A stretch of 64,000 nt of DNA, taken from Pelecanus crispus (lineage: Eukaryota > Chordata > Aves > Pelecaniformes > Pelecanidae). Below are positions 63,441-64,000 of this stretch, in pieces (the first letter of the stretch is position 1; every line of letters starts with the position of its first letter). The stretch lies in the NCBI RefSeq assembly GCF_030463565.1, contig NC_134660.1, positions 317,501-381,500 on the forward strand, given 5' to 3'. The position numbers and the translations under genes are program-made. The notes beneath the pieces are model-generated. The model saw nothing but the letters and a program-made list of their open reading frames with translations, searched no databases and was not told where the DNA came from.

Positions 63441-64000
63441 GGTTTTCTTTCTGGTTGGGCATTTGCTGGGGGGGTCGCCTTATTTAATTGCTTCCCCCCA
63501 AAAAGAGCAGCAGCATCCTTTGGAGGTGTCCGCCCCCGCCGCCCTGGGATGCTCAGGGTGGCTGTACCAAGGTGCTTGCCACGGCATCCCGGGACGCTCA
63601 CTGCATCCCAGCATCCTGATGTGCTCACTGCAGGCGTGCCAGGATGCTCCCTGCAGCCATCCTGGGATGCTCCCCATGGCTGTCCCAGCATGCTTGCTGC
63701 ATCCTGGCATCCCAGGATGCTTGCTGCAGCCGTCCGGGATGCTCAGCCCCTCCTTAACCCCCTTGCACCCAGGGTGCTGCCCTGTTGCTGCTGGCCACGC
63801 AGCCACGGCTGTCCCTGCTCCGGGGGGGGTACACGCTGATCCACAGCGCAGAGCAGATCCCAGTCTCCCCCCCAGACCACACTGCCACCAAATTGACCCT
63901 GATTACCCATAATCTCACTAACGAGAGCAATCAGCAGGGCTGCTGCCCCCATGGAAGCCACCTGCCCGTGCCCCAGCTCTGTAAATAGGGCTGTGGGAAG
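63441..64000. other. Intergenic end of window with degenerate repeat
   Basis: From about 63,545 to 63,745 there are some eight copies of a 25-35 bp unit combining GGATGCT, TGCTGCAGC and GCATCC(C/T)(A/G)G. No exon was recognised. In human the next gene in this direction is UBTF; nothing of it is visible here. Confidence 0.55.

Overview
This is a stretch of vertebrate nuclear genome, almost certainly from a bird. It holds four protein-coding genes with GT-AG introns: part of MAPT (tau, minus strand), SLC25A39 (plus), RUNDC3A (minus) and SLC4A1 (band 3/AE1, plus). SLC4A1 and RUNDC3A could be assembled exon by exon with every splice phase agreeing. The assembled AE1 has 922 codons, the length I recall for chicken band 3, and shares its N-terminal start and its C-terminal ending. 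Short introns, high GC and many GC-rich minisatellites in the right half fit an avian microchromosome. Several residues differ from the chicken protein as I remember it, so another bird species is likely.

Layout. About 1-27,600 is the 5' part of MAPT on the minus strand: coding exons 3, 2 and 1 at 1048-4117, then a first intron of about 23.5 kb with no recognisable gene. A CpG-island promoter with NRF1, YY1 and CTCF-like motifs lies at about 27.1-28.0 kb. From 28.1 to 34.2 kb is an AT-richer spacer with a few unassigned candidate exons. From 34.2 to 35.5 kb is the GC-rich SLC25A39 promoter (ETS and CTCF-like motifs), followed by SLC25A39 (coding 37,272-40,633, poly(A) signal at 41,375). RUNDC3A runs the other way (coding 47,496 down to 42,433), tail-to-tail with SLC25A39. 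The 47.5-51.9 kb interval holds the RUNDC3A upstream region, minisatellites and the probable SLC4A1 promoter. SLC4A1 coding exons run from 52,060 to 62,424, with poly(A) signals to 63,424. The last 0.5 kb is intergenic with a degenerate repeat.

The genes do not form one pathway. SLC25A39 imports glutathione into mitochondria and was linked to heme and iron metabolism in red cells. SLC4A1 is the red-cell chloride/bicarbonate exchanger. RUNDC3A and MAPT are neuronal. The RUNDC3A-SLC25A39 and RUNDC3A-SLC4A1 neighbourhoods match human 17q21.31. MAPT directly beside SLC25A39 does not match human order.

Points most worth a second look: two unexpected in-frame exons and an intronic poly(A) site near the SLC4A1 5' end, predicting a 97-residue truncated product; an N-glycosylation sequon moved between extracellular loops of AE1; a 15-residue cassette exon beside the iron-sulfur cysteines of SLC25A39; a shortened tau exon 1 lacking the Tyr18/Tyr29 region; and a possible unassigned membrane-protein gene between MAPT and SLC25A39. 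No wholly new multi-gene system was found.
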